In this document: positions 11,598-22,511 of the stretch, in pieces
How positions within the stretch are numbered: position 1 is the stretch's first letter
Layout of the letters: each line of letters starts with the position of its first letter
NCBI GenBank assembly: GCA_037447655.1
Contig: JBBHKE010001800.1
Location: forward strand, 1-64,000
Origin: Zygnema cylindricum
Lineage: Eukaryota > Streptophyta > Zygnematophyceae > Zygnematales > Zygnemataceae
Length of the DNA: 64,000 nucleotides
Reading direction: 5' to 3'
Position numbers and translations under genes: made by a program
The notes under the pieces: generated by a model
The model's database searches: none
What the model was told of the DNA's origin: nothing
What the model saw: only the letters and a program-made list of their open reading frames with translations

Positions 11598-12995
11598 CTA
11601 TGGAGCTCCCGACATTTCCCGATATCCATATCCATTTGAATGCAAAGTCACCGTGGGCATTGGCGGTCGAAGGGCATCAATGCTCATACAGGCCATACGA
11701 ACTGCGGCCTCCACACTCTGTGGTTCTGCCATTGCTCCACTTCCCACATCTCCACACGCCAACCTTTTGCTCATAGGCAGAACGATGGCGACTCGAAGTT
11801 CCTCCAACATTGCCACTTGTCGACTTGTGAATGGGTTTTCCCACATGAGAATATTCATGGATGGGGCCACAAGAAGTGGTTTTGAGAAGTCCTACGCACG
11901 GACGATACAAGTCAATAGATTATCACACATGCCGCCGGCGATCTGTGTGAAAACAACTGAACATTATCTAAACACGTAAAGATTATGAAAAATGAAAAAG
12001 GACATAGTTAACAACATGCACATGTGTATTACTCGCCTGGTTTGATAGATTTTATTCTAACGGACCCAACACTTTTTCTATCAGCAAGAGATAGAATGCA
12101 TATTGAGAGTTTGACCAAAGAATAAGACAAAGTAATGCAGGAAAACCTAAGTAACAGAATTGCATATTGATGTTAAATATTAAAGTGATGCTGTGACACG
12201 ACTTGATAGAATGTAGGTCAGGATTCTTGAATTTCATAACACGTTACAACAAATAGCATGTATCTTTGGATTTTGAATTATGCATCCCTCAGATTGAGAT
12301 ATTTACAAGTGATAACAAACGTAATTGTGACTAACACATGAGACAGAAGATCTAGTTCACTCCAAAATATTTTCAGCATAAACTGCCTCATTTTGAAAAA
12401 ATGCCACCCAAAAAGTTTGCCAATTTTGTCATCCAACCTGTGGTTTCTAAGTATCAACAAAACTTTTAGGAATATTCATTGCCACCAGAAACTTTATAGT
12501 CATGTCGGCTATGGTCTCAAAAATGCATCTACACGTGCAATGCATTGCAGATAAGATTTTCTTTGCTATTTTATGTTTCATTTTGAAAAAACAAAAGTCT
12601 CCAAGAACCACCGCAGAGGTCTTAATGTTGAGCTATAAGCTGTACACTCTCCGTGTTACCTTACATACTCCCCTCTTGTCCTTCCATAGGCCATACACGG
12701 GTTCAATTTGATGACTCATTCATTACGTTTCTGCTGCATAACCCTCTCCACTCAACAGGTTCCAATACCTAGATTGTATGACTTGCATTCACAATCAACA
12801 TACCTTGGCAAGTGTATTACCTGAAAAGGGAGCAATAATCAAAACATCCGCCCACTTTCTGAGTTCTATACGCAAGACTGGGTCCCCAATCTTCTTCCAG
12901 GTAGCCCATTCTTCCTCGTCCGTATGTAAAACGACTCCTCGAGGTAGAGCCAGGCGGTCCACAAAATGTAAGGCGGGCTTTGTACAGATAGCCTT
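11598..12995 (-). pseudogene. Phosphopantothenoylcysteine decarboxylase (HAL3/PPCDC-type flavoprotein), truncated relic
   Basis: Two minus-strand exons match the FMN-binding decarboxylase that makes 4'-phosphopantetheine in coenzyme A synthesis. The first (12995 down to 12804, 64 codons) carries TDEEEWATWKKIGDPVL..ELRKWADVLIIAPFSGNTLAK and ends at an AAG|GTATGT donor. The second (11942 down to 11598), after a CACACAG acceptor, begins IAGGMCDNLLTC and continues PSMNILMWENPF and KRLACGDVGSGAMAEP, including the family's PXMNXXMW and ACGD motifs. The phase across the 861-bp intron is 0. Defects: the N-terminal part (family GSVAAIK region) is missing because a copia LTR begins at 12996; codon 11892-11894 is TAG where the family has Trp; and the usual catalytic His after DPVL is Arg (12870-12872). 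The C-terminus extends past the usual family end. Recognition of the family is firm, and the gene is very probably non-functional. Confidence 0.85.
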
Positions 12996-13406
12996 TGTAG
13001 AAATTAATGGTTTTAAGTATTTTCTAGGTCTAAATAGAAACAAAGAAGCCGAGGCAGTCTACCTCTAACTTCTCTCTCCAACTCTCAAACTTGTCGCAGT
13101 CACTGAGAAATTGGAGAGGAAGCTAGAGCCATGGCTACCTAAACTATCCTCAGGTTTACGGGAAATTTATATTAGTCTACGGATTAATTACTAAAAGGTA
13201 TATGCCGGCGGCAGGATTTGATCCTGGTACCTGCCGGCCGACAGCTAGGAGATAGCCGGTAGCCTTAGCCGTTAAGTCTAGTGGTACTGATGCATAGTAT
13301 GTAGTACGATAATTATTTATACAGGTACACGTAGAATAATTCATTTAACTATAACTATTTACGGGACACATAGATATGGAATTGTAAAAGTACGAATTGC
13401 GGTACG
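12996..13406 (+). mobile_element. Copia LTR fragment, 5' 411 bp, ending at the assembly gap
   Basis: It starts TGTAGAAATTAATGG and follows the 5' part of the LTRs at 16068 and 21465 almost base for base until the N run. It includes the GGATTTGATCC antisense B-box-like core at 13214-13224. Its first base abuts a codon boundary of the HAL3-type exon. What lies beyond the gap belongs to a different copia lineage, so the internal part of this element is not in the window. Confidence 0.9.
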
Positions 13407-13416
13407 NNNNNNNNNN
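13407..13416. other. Assembly gap (10 N)
   Basis: Ten unresolved bases join an LTR of one copia family to the RNase H region of another. The true gap length is unknown, and sequence on the two sides may not be adjacent in the genome. Confidence 0.95.
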
Positions 13417-13970
13417 GCAGTGTTATAGGGTGCGTGAGGTTTCTACAGAGATTGGTTTATTGTTCCGATCTGGACGGACATCTTTGGAGTGCGTGGGATA
13501 TTGTGACGCAGATTGGGGTGGAGATTTTGACACAGGAAAGTCAACGTCTGGATATGCTTTTGTTTTTGGCGGCGCGACAGTTTCTTGGATTCGCGACTCC
13601 AGCCAACTGTCGCATTAAGTTCAACTGAAGCAGAGTATATGGCTGCGTGTCATGCGTCTAAGGCGTCGATTTGGATCAAGGAACTACTTGGCGAATTGGG
13701 GATTGCTATTGGCTGTATAAACATTTTTTTCGACAGCATGAGTTCGATGGCATTGGTGAAGAATCCTGTCTTTCACAAAAGGACAAAACATATTAGGATT
13801 CAGTAGCACTTCGTACGCGATTTGGTCACAGCAAAGAAAGTTGAGTTTCTATATGTTTCGACGTTGGATGAAGCTACGGATATGTTGACGAAAGCCGCGG
13901 CTCATGATGTACTTTTGAGGGGGAGACCTAAATTAGGTTTGATGTGATGATTACAAGTTTGAGAGGGGGA
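13417..13970 (+). pseudogene. Ty1/copia polyprotein C-terminus (RNase H), decayed
   Basis: Frames read GYCDADWGGDFDTGKSTSGY and, after a frameshift near 13600, STEAEYMAACHASKASIWIKE, the standard copia RNase H signatures. TKHIRI and then ATDMLTKA follow, broken by a stop at about 13804. A purine-rich GAGAGGGGGA tract (13961-13970) precedes the LTR. The sequence is clearly different from the RNase H of the complete element at 16068-22511. Confidence 0.85.
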
Positions 13971-13971
13971 T

Positions 13972-14490
13972 TGTTAAGTCAAAGTCTGTAATCGACCGTC
14001 GCGGTCTGTCGCGCGGCCGACTATTCTGTCTTTTTCAGTCAAAGTTGTAGTCGGCCGTCGCGGTCTGTAGCGCGGCTGGCTAATTTGTCATTACGTTAAG
14101 TTAGTGGGCTAATTTGTCGTTACGCTAAGTTAGTGGTCCCGGGTGGTTTTATTTATTCGTGTAGTGGATTGTAGTTTTCGTGGTTTCGTGGAGATTCAGT
14201 TTGACGAAAACCACGTTATGTTTCGTTTGGAGTGTACGGTTAGTATGTACGTTTTGTCTTTAGTTAGTTTTGGTTGTACGTGTGAGTTGTACCTGCAATT
14301 CTTTGTGTTTCGTTGTTGACGCAATTTGACTTGTACGCACTTAGTGCGCACTATATGATTTGGGTTGATTTGTAGTTTGAAGTAGTGACGTCACAGTAAA
14401 TGTACTATATACTGCAGCTTAGAGGGAGTAGGAAGTTAATCTTTTTATGGGAGAAAATGTCTATGAAATATATTGGCTTTTATGGACAGC
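13972..14490 (+). mobile_element. 3' LTR of the second copia lineage (end uncertain)
   Basis: It begins TGTTAAGTC right after the polypurine tract. The first 150 bp holds two internal tandem duplications: a unit of about 60 bp around GGCCGTCGCGGTCTG (about 13978-14090) and a unit of about 28 bp around ACGTTAAGTTAGTGG (about 14090-14133). The right end is not defined because no second LTR is present; I place it near 14490. Confidence 0.6.
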
Positions 14491-16067
14491 TCTCTATCGT
14501 GTGAATTTTTATTTTATTTTTTGCATGCTTCCGCTGTAGTCTTGCACTCTGATTTTTGTGTAAGATCCTATCAGACATGCCCTTAATTATCTGAACTCGC
14601 TGTTGTTCAAATCGTCGATTTATTCTTTTATTCCGATTGAAACGTATAAATCGTGACTGTTGAATAAATCGCAAAAAATAGCTATGTACTTTCTGTCCGG
14701 CAAATTGAACGGACAATTGACATCACAAGTACAGCATTTTCCGTAAAATGTACGGATTTTTACGATAATGTACGCAATTTGACTAAAACATACGTCGCAA
14801 TTATTAGCATTTTCTGTCCAGTAAACTAAACAAAAATTAAAGGAACATGTAAGCATTTTTTTTGAAAATGTACGGACATTTTCAAAAAGAGACGTTGAAA
14901 TGTCACACTATTTGCCCGCCGTAGGTTTGAAAAATGTACTAACGTCCTGTTTTTTTTTGTTTTGAAAGAAGCTGCCATGGAATGTTGAAACGTCGTATAG
15001 TGTGTGAGAGATAGACAGAGAAGGCGGTCATGGTTGCCTGTGACATACGGACTTTGACAAAAATATTGCATTGGCCGAGATTTTAACCTGGCTCTAAAGC
15101 TACTTAAGTGTAAACTATCTCACATTTGATCCTTACTAGTCGATGAAGAGATACCGATGCACACATGGAGTGTGATACATTTCAAAATACATAAAATTCT
15201 TTGGCGCTCATTAAACGAAAAACTTGCAAACTGCAGTATATGTAATATTCATTTTTGTTTACATGTACGGAATAGTACGGACAAAAAGTCATTAGCCATT
15301 TTTACGATTTTTCCAAAACATTCAATGCGTTCGTTACGTTTAATTTGTCGCGATTAAATCATTCACACTAAATGGTGTGAACAAATATGTCTGAACTGCA
15401 AGTTTGAGTACCCATTATTTTGTTTCGTGCGTTTTAATATTTTCGTACAAGACTTATAGTACTTCGGTTTTATGGGATTTTGTTTCAATTTGCGTGTAAC
15501 TTCAATGTAGCGCTTAGATGACTAAATTTCAATTTTGCAGCTAAATTAATATCTAACATACTCTCACCGTGGAGCTCACGTAACGACAAAAAGTGACTGT
15601 ATGCAACACTTTTATTTACATGTGGTTGTCGCATTTTTGTTACCGTAAACGTTAGACGGCCGTGTGAATTGCGAATTTATTATGACGGTCAACGTTCGCA
15701 AGCGCAATAAAAGTTTAAGCGGTTGAAACAATATTTTGAAAGTCAAAGTTGTCCAACCGATTAACCGTCAAATTTAGACTCAACGGTTATTTTACTTGTA
15801 CCAATGTGTACTTCAAAAGTACATTTTTTGACAAAATGACGTAAGTGACTGTGCGCAACCAAAACAGTCACTACCGTGATCAATTCCTTTTTTATATTAC
15901 TAAGATATAAATTTGAACAAGGGTGGCGTTCTATCAAGAAATTATATAATCGTACGAACAACATTAAATAATGCTACATTTTGAACGATGTTCTATCGTG
16001 CACAGTTTGTAATCCAAGTGCTCATAAATGAGTGGTACCACGTATGATAAGTTCTTATATTGAAAAT
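14491..16067. other. Intergenic, AT-rich, possible decayed repeats
   Basis: No supported gene. Phrases built on GTACGGA, TTTTC and AATGTACG recur in both orientations (14730-14890), suggesting an old inverted-repeat element. A weak tRNA-like B box (antisense of GATTTTAACCTGG) lies near 15080. Confidence 0.35.
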
Positions 16068-17114
16068 TGTAGAAATTAATGGTTTTAAGTATTTTCTAGG
16101 TCTAAATAGAAACAAAGAAGCCGAGGCAGTCTACCTCTAACTTCTCTCTCCAACTCTCAAACTTGTCGCAGTCACTGAGAAATTGGAGAGGAAGCTAGAG
16201 CCATGGCTACCTAAGCTATCCTCAGGTTTACGGGAAATTTATATTAGTCTACGGATTAATTACTAAAAGGCATATGCCGGCTGCAGGATTTGATCCTGGT
16301 ACCTGCCGGCCGACAGCTAGGAGATAGCCGGTAGCCTTAGCCGTTAAGTCTAGAGGTACTGATACGTAGTATATAGTACGATAATTATTTATACAGATAC
16401 ACGTAGGATAATTCATTTAACTATAACTATTTACGGGACACATAGATATGGAATTGTAAAAGTATGAATTGCGGTACGGATATGAAATCAATACCGCGCA
16501 TTGATTTCGGAAGCGAAACAAATACCGCGCATGTATTTATTACGGCTACGATCAAAAGCGAGTTTAATCGGACGGCCGAAAATTGCGCCGAGATCGCGGA
16601 AGGAGAATTCGGCGGTTTGTGGGCAGCGCCACATCGGATGACACGTGGCGATGTAACATTGGAGCGCGGCATCTCCGAGGATTTAAGGAGCGAATCCGGA
16701 TACTCCACGTGTGGACATTTAGGCCATATCGTACAATATCCGTACATAAAGTACACCGGCAGTTGTACTTTTACGTACGGAACTGAAATCTGATTGGTTC
16801 CGTACATCAGTAGATAGAGTCTGTGAGAGAGATAGGACTTAGAAAAATTAGAAGATAGGACCCTCTCTCCCAGAGAGCTTCTGTACAAAAGGTCAACTTT
16901 GACCCTCCATAACTTACTGCTCAGGGGAGCAAATTCAGAGATTCTTTTTGCTATCAACTCAAGGGAGTCTTGCCTTCACAGGGGTGAAGGTAGTCAGGGT
17001 TTTTGTTTGCCAGGGCGGCAGTTATTTCTGCTAAAACACAAAGAGGTCAAGATTATCCTAGAGGCTTCTTGGAAGCTGTCCACTCTGAGGACTTATGGAG
17101 GTCTCAGAGTTTCA
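16068..17114 (+). repeat. 5' LTR of the complete copia element
   Basis: 1,047 bp, TG...CA. An antisense tRNA-like segment lies at about 16280-16360: read on the minus strand, TAGACTTAACGGCTAAGG (A-box-like) precedes GGATCAAATCC (B-box-like; plus-strand 16286-16296) by about 40 bp. A conserved block at about 16900-16995 (AACTTACTGCTCAGGGGAGCAAATTC, then GGGGTGAAGG) is shared by the LTRs at 4981-6216, 23306-24377 and 32038-32923. It is the most conserved LTR portion and may hold regulatory or packaging signals (inference). Confidence 0.95.
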
Positions 17115-17129
17115 GGTTATGGGCCCACC
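17115..17129 (+). other. Primer-binding site complementary to the tRNA-iMet anticodon arm
   Basis: GGTTATGGGCCCACC directly follows the 5' LTR. It is not complementary to a tRNA 3' end ending in CCA. It is the exact reverse complement of GGTGGGCCCATAACC, the anticodon stem-loop of plant-type initiator tRNA-Met (anticodon CAT inside). This is the arrangement of Drosophila copia and yeast Ty5, in which a 5' half-tRNA primes reverse transcription. Confidence 0.85.
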
Positions 17130-20100
17130 CTCTAGGGTACCAATCTTTAATGGAACTGGCTTCATATACTGGGAAAGTATGATGATAGGAGCTCTATGCG
17201 GAAAAAGGTTTTGGGGGATAGTGAGTGGACGATTGGGGCGTCCATCAAGTCTTGGAATTCCTCCAGGGTTTGGAGGAAGCAGATTCACCAGGAAAGAGGA
17301 TTCACCTTCAACGGAGGAAACAAAGGAAGGAGAGGTGGTGGACAAAGGAAAGGAGAAGGAGGCGACCACACCAATAGCAACTGGTTTAGCATTCATGTCA
17401 CCTATTCCGAGGAACGAGGAGAATGATACTGAAACCTGGGACTTCAACAATATGGCGGCAAAACACTTCATCCTACGCCATCTCACTCAAGGACTTGCAT
17501 GTCCTCATTTGCAGGTAGAAAGGGCATCCGATCTTTGGATGGCTCTTATAGAGATGTACCGAAGTGGTACGATTCAGCAACAACAGTTGGCTGATCAGAA
17601 AGTTAAGGAGTATGTATACAAAGGGGGAAATATGTTGGATTTTTGCAATGAGCTAGCTACACTCTTCATGGAGCTACAGAGTGCGGGAAAAGATTTTAGT
17701 GAAAAAGAAAAGGTTAACTGTTTACTGATGAAGTTACCTGATGAGTTCGTGAACATGGTTTACCGTGTGCAGGACTTGCCTGACTCAAGGTGGATATGGA
17801 ACTCAGTGGTAGGGATGATTCTCGTTCAAGAGAATACAATTGAGATCCGAAGGGGAGGAAAGAGTGGCCAAGCCTTGGCAACAGCCACTGATTGGAGGAA
17901 CAGGGATTCCCGAAAACCGGTCGGAAACTATGGGGGTAGGGAGCAGAAAAAACAGGCCGACGAATTCGAACCAAGGGCTCCCAAAGGTTTATGTCATTTT
18001 TGTAAGAAACCGGGGCACTATATGGCAGAGTGCACTAAGCTAACCGAGCTTCGGTTAAAGGAGGGGCAGACCGGTGGTACCCCGAGAGGAAAGAAAAAGG
18101 CCCTTGTCACACAGGTACTTGAGGCGGAATCCGAGGACGAGAACGATGAGCTCCTTTTGGATGAGGAGTTGGAGGCGAAAAATGAGGTCGAAATTCCACG
18201 AAGGCAGAAATGTGCTTACGGTGGATTGAAAGGTGAAGCAGGCTGGATCATAGATTCAGGTGCCTCCATGCACATGTGTAAGGATAGGCGCCTGTTCACT
18301 AAGATAAGAAAGATTCCCACCGTAGAGATAGAGTACGGGGATGGGAGGATAGTCACCACTACTCTTGTAGGATCGGTAGATCTGAAAGTGTTAGTAGAAG
18401 GAAAGGCATCCATATTAACATTCTCCGATGTATTGTTTATTCCGGAGCTGAACAAAAATCTTATCTCCACATCAGTATTGGATGATAAGGGTTTTTTTAC
18501 TAGCACTAGGGAAGGAGTCTTTACTGCTAGTTTTGAGGATGATGTCTATTTCATTGCTGAGAAAGGTAGCCATGGGATGTTTAGGCTGATCTTAAGTAAT
18601 GAAAAGAAAAAACTTTATTACGCTGGTGTTCATGATATTATGATGTGGCATAAGAGGCTTGGGCATGTGAATCTAGATAAGTTAAGAGAGATGAAAAAGA
18701 TGGGAGTGGTGGAAGGGATTCAGTTCAGTGAGAGTGATGATATAAGTGATTGTAGTGGATGTGCTCAAGGTAAAGCACACAGATTACCCTTTCCTAAATC
18801 AGCCACCTATAAGGGAGAAAAAATTCTCGATCTAGTACACACAGATATTTGGGGACCGGCTAAAGTGCCCTCACCGGGGGGGAAGAGATTTATGATGACT
18901 ATAACTGATGATTGGTCTCGGTATTCCCGGGTATATTTTTTGAAAAACAAGTCCGAAGCTGAGGATTGCTTCAGACAATATAAAGCATGGAGCGAAAAAC
19001 TCCATGAAACTCCAATCAATAGAGTAAGGAGTGACAATGGTGGAGAGTATACTTCTAACCAGTTTGAGGATTTTCTGAGGGAAGATGGGGTTCAACACCA
19101 AAAGACAGTTCCAGAAAATCCGGAACAGAATGGGGTAGCTGAACGGTTAAATAGAACACTAAGTGATAGTGCTAGAAGTATGTTGTCAGATAAAAAGATA
19201 GGAAAAAGGTTTTGGGCAGAAGCTATGAACTGTGCTAATTACCTCAAGAATAGAGTTCTTACTTCAGCTATAAAAGATCAAACACCTTATGAGAGATGGA
19301 CAGGCCGGAAACCAGACATATCTCACTTAAAGGTTTTCGGCAGTCAAGTGTTCAGTCTAGATACTGATCGGTCCAATTGGAAGCTAGATCCTAAAGGAAA
19401 ACCGGGATACTTATTAGGATATGATGAAGATGTTAAAGGATATAGAGTTTATGATCTAAAAAGGGAAGATATAATCTTAGTAAAGCATCTAGTAGTTATG
19501 GATGAAGGAAAGTCTGTGGATCCCTTCAAATATACGAAGTCAGTAAAAATCAGATTTGAGTCAGAAAATTCTGATGACTTTGAGCTTCCTAACTACCCAG
19601 GTTTTAGAGAAGATGACATTCTTGCAGGTACAAATCAGACCGAAAAGGACTCGGCTGTGGAAACTCCAGTGACAACTCTACTCGAAGCGGAAGACGTGGT
19701 GGAAATTGATTCGGAATCAAGGGATAGGGGAGAAGTCGAGTTTGTTCGAAAGAATCCACGAGAACCATCTATTCCGGCCTCAGATTTTGAGGGGGGGAGG
19801 AGAAGTAGCAAAAGACTACAAGAAAAACAGGTTATTAACAAGGTAACTAAACTATCTCATCAAGATGAACCTCAAACTTATGGAGAGGCGATGACTTGTC
19901 CAGAAAGAAACCGATGGAAGACAGCCATCAATGAGGAGATGGCTTCAATCATGGCAGCCGATACTTGGGAGCTGGTGGACTGTCCACCTAACCGAAAACC
20001 AATCGGTTGTAAGTGGGTTTTCAAACTAAAACTGAACCCAGATAACACAATCGAGCGCTACAAGGGTAGATTAGTGGCAAAGGGATTTACAAAAAGGAAG

Positions 20101-21451
20101 GAATTGACTACGAGGAAACCTTTGCCCCGGTGGTCAGATTTCCCTCCGTCCGCATACTTCTCAGTTTAGCAATGGCGGAAGACATGGAAGTGCATCAGAT
20201 GGACATCAAGACAGCCTTTTTGCATGGAGAATTGGAAGAGGAGATCTTCATGCGACAACCCGAAGGTTTTGTGGAGGAAGGAGAGGAGAGTAAGGTATGC
20301 CTGCTGATTAAATCTCTTTATGGTTTGATACAGGCGCCTCGACAGTGGAATAAGAAGCTTGATGAGTTTCTTACCGGTCAGGGATATATTCGGATCAGCT
20401 CAGATCACTCAATCTATGTTTTCGAAGATGAGGAAGGTTTTATATTTATTGCAATTTATGTTGATGATTTGTTTATTTTAAGTAAATCAATGGAAAAAAT
20501 TAATAAACTTAAAACCGATCTTAACGGGAGATTTGAAATGAAGGATATGGGAGAAGCAAGATATATTTTGGGAATTCAAGTAGAGAGAGACAGTAAAGGA
20601 AAATTATAAGATTGACTCAAAAGGAAGCAATAGGGAACATGCTTGAAAAATTTCAAATGGATAAAGCTAATAGTTGTACAAATCCAATGGAGTTAAAGAA
20701 GGGAAGTGAGGGGAGTGAGGAAGAAGGAGTCATAGTCTTAGACGAGGTATTATCTCCTGATGAACAGAAGTTCATGCAGACTATTCCTTACAGGCAAGTA
20801 GTGGGAAGTCTAATCTATTTTATGAATTGTACCCGGCCGGATTTAGCTGCAGCTGTAGGAGTGCTGAGTAGAAGTTTAAATGCTCCCACTAAGAAGGATT
20901 GGGAGGCAGCTAAGAGAGTCCTTAGATACTTGATAGGAACTAGGGATCTATGGTTGCATTTGGGTGGGGAGAATACTGACATCACCACTTGGAGTGATGC
21001 TAGTTATGGTGATGCTCCGATGAGGAGATGCACTTCTGGATATGTATTATATGTGGGTGATGGGGCTTGCTGTTGGAGTAGCAAACAGCAAAAGGTTATT
21101 GCTCAGTCCACCATGGAGGCTGAGTATATGGCCTCTTGCTCTGCTGTAAAAGAATTGATGTGGGTCAAGTCTTTGCTTGGTGAGCTTGGTCACCTTAAGA
21201 GTGGTGTGCAGAAAATATTTTGTGATAATCAGGCAGCAATCGCTATTTCTGCCAATCCTAAACATCATTTTAAAGCCAAACACATGGACATCAGACTCAG
21301 CTTTGTTAGAGAAAAAGTAGAAAACAAAATAATCAGTTTAGAGTACAGGCCAGATAGTGAGATGGTAGCAGATATGATGACCAAACCTGTGCCTTCCCCT
21401 AAGCTAATTTTCTGCAGGGAGAAGTGTGGTCTGAAATTAAAGATTGACTAG
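17119..21451 (+). pseudogene. Copia gag-pol polyprotein, two frameshifts
   Basis: The frame opens at 17095 inside the LTR, but the ATG at 17119, within the primer-binding site, is an equally good start. Gag ends in a CCHC knuckle, CHFCKKPGHYMAEC (17992-18033). The protease has IIDSGAS (Asp codon 18253). Integrase has the HHCC finger (HKRLGH...CSGCAQGK) and catalytic blocks HTDIWGP (about 18840), RSDNGGEY (about 19030) and NPEQNGVAE (about 19120). RT carries YVDD (20457-20468). RNase H has SDASYGD, STMEAEYMAS and CDNQAAI, ending at 21451. A one-base frame change at about 20090-20100, in an A-run before the RT core, and another at about 20605-20612 break the reading frame, so this copy cannot make an intact Pol unless both sites are assembly errors. 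I do not reconstruct the joined frame. Confidence 0.9.
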
Positions 21452-21464
21452 AAAATAAGGGGAG
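21451..21464 (+). other. Polypurine tract of the copia element
   Basis: GAAAATAAGGGGAG immediately precedes the 3' LTR TG. It is the expected plus-strand DNA primer site. A near-identical tract (GAATTAAGGGGAG) precedes the related LTRs at 31714 and 32038. Confidence 0.85.
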
Positions 21465-22511
21465 TGTAGAAATTAATGGTTTTAAGTATTTTCTAGGTCT
21501 AAATAGAAACAAAGAAGCCGAGGCAGTCTACCTCTAACTTCTCTCTCCAACTCTCAAACTTGTCGCAGTCACTGAGAAATTGGAGAGGAAGCTAGAGCCA
21601 TGGCTACCTAAGCTATCCTCAGGTTTACGGGAAATTTATATTAGTCTACGGATTAATTACTAAAAGGTATATGCCGGCTGCAGGATTTGATCCTGGTACC
21701 TGCCGGCCGACAGCTAGGAGATAGCCGGTAGCCTTAGCCGTTAAGTCTAGAGGTACTGATACGTAGTATATAGTACGATAATTATTTATACAGGTACACG
21801 TAGGATAATTCATTTAACTATAACTATTTACGGGACACATAGATATGGAATTGTAAAAGTATGAATTGCGGTACGGATATGAAATCAATACCGCGCATTG
21901 ATTTCGGAAGCGAAACAAATACCGCGCATGTATTTATTACGGCTACGATCAAAAGCGAGTTTAATCGGACGGCCGGAAATTGCGCCGAGATCGCGGAAGG
22001 AGAATTCGGCGGTTTGTGGGCAGTGCCACATCGGATGACACGTGGCGATGTAACATTGGAGCGCGGCATCTCCGAGGATTTAAGGAGCGAATCCGGATAC
22101 TCCACGTGTGGACATTTAGGCCATATCGTACAATATCCGTACATAAAGTACACCGGCAGTTGTACTTTTACGTACGGAACTGAAATCTGATTGGTTCCGT
22201 ACATCAGTAGATAGAGTCTGTGAGAGAGATAGGACTTAGAAAAATTAGAAGATAGGACCCTCTCTCCCAGAGAGCTTCTGTACAAAAGGTCAACTTTGAC
22301 CCTCCATAACTTACTGCTCAGGGGAGCAAATTCAGAGATTCTTTTTGCTATCAACTCAGGGGAGTCTTGCCTTCACAGGGGTGAAGGTAGTCAGGGTTTT
22401 TGTTTGCCAGGGCGGCAGTTATTTTTGCTAAAACACAAAGGGGTCAAGATTATCCTAGAGGCTTCTTGGAAGCTGTCCACTCTGAGGACTTATGGAGGTC
22501 TCAGAGTTTCA
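21465..22511 (+). repeat. 3' LTR of the complete copia element
   Basis: Same length (1,047 bp) and nearly the same sequence as 16068-17114, with the antisense B-box-like core at 21683-21693. Its right end runs directly into fold-back element DNA (AATCATCAAATATTTTTTACACC...). Confidence 0.95.

Larger units (their letters stand above)
16068..22511 (+). mobile_element. Complete Ty1/copia-type LTR retrotransposon
   Basis: The 6,444-bp element has two 1,047-bp LTRs (16068-17114 and 21465-22511), each TGTAGAAATT...GAGTTTCA, with only about eight differences seen by eye. A primer-binding site touches the 5' LTR (17115-17129), and a purine-rich GAAAATAAGGGGAG tract (21451-21464) touches the 3' LTR. 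The domain order is gag (CCHC knuckle), protease, integrase, RT, RNase H, which is copia order. The five bases before (AAAAT) and after (AATCA) do not match, so the original target duplication is not preserved or the ends have recombined. The nearly identical LTRs mean a recent insertion. Confidence 0.95.

Noticed and set aside
16427-16957. Minus-strand 176-residue open frame repeated at 21824-22354
   Set aside because: It lies wholly inside the two LTRs and is duplicated only because the LTRs are. It crosses the GC-rich part, shows no protein family signature, and is absent as a frame from the divergent LTRs.
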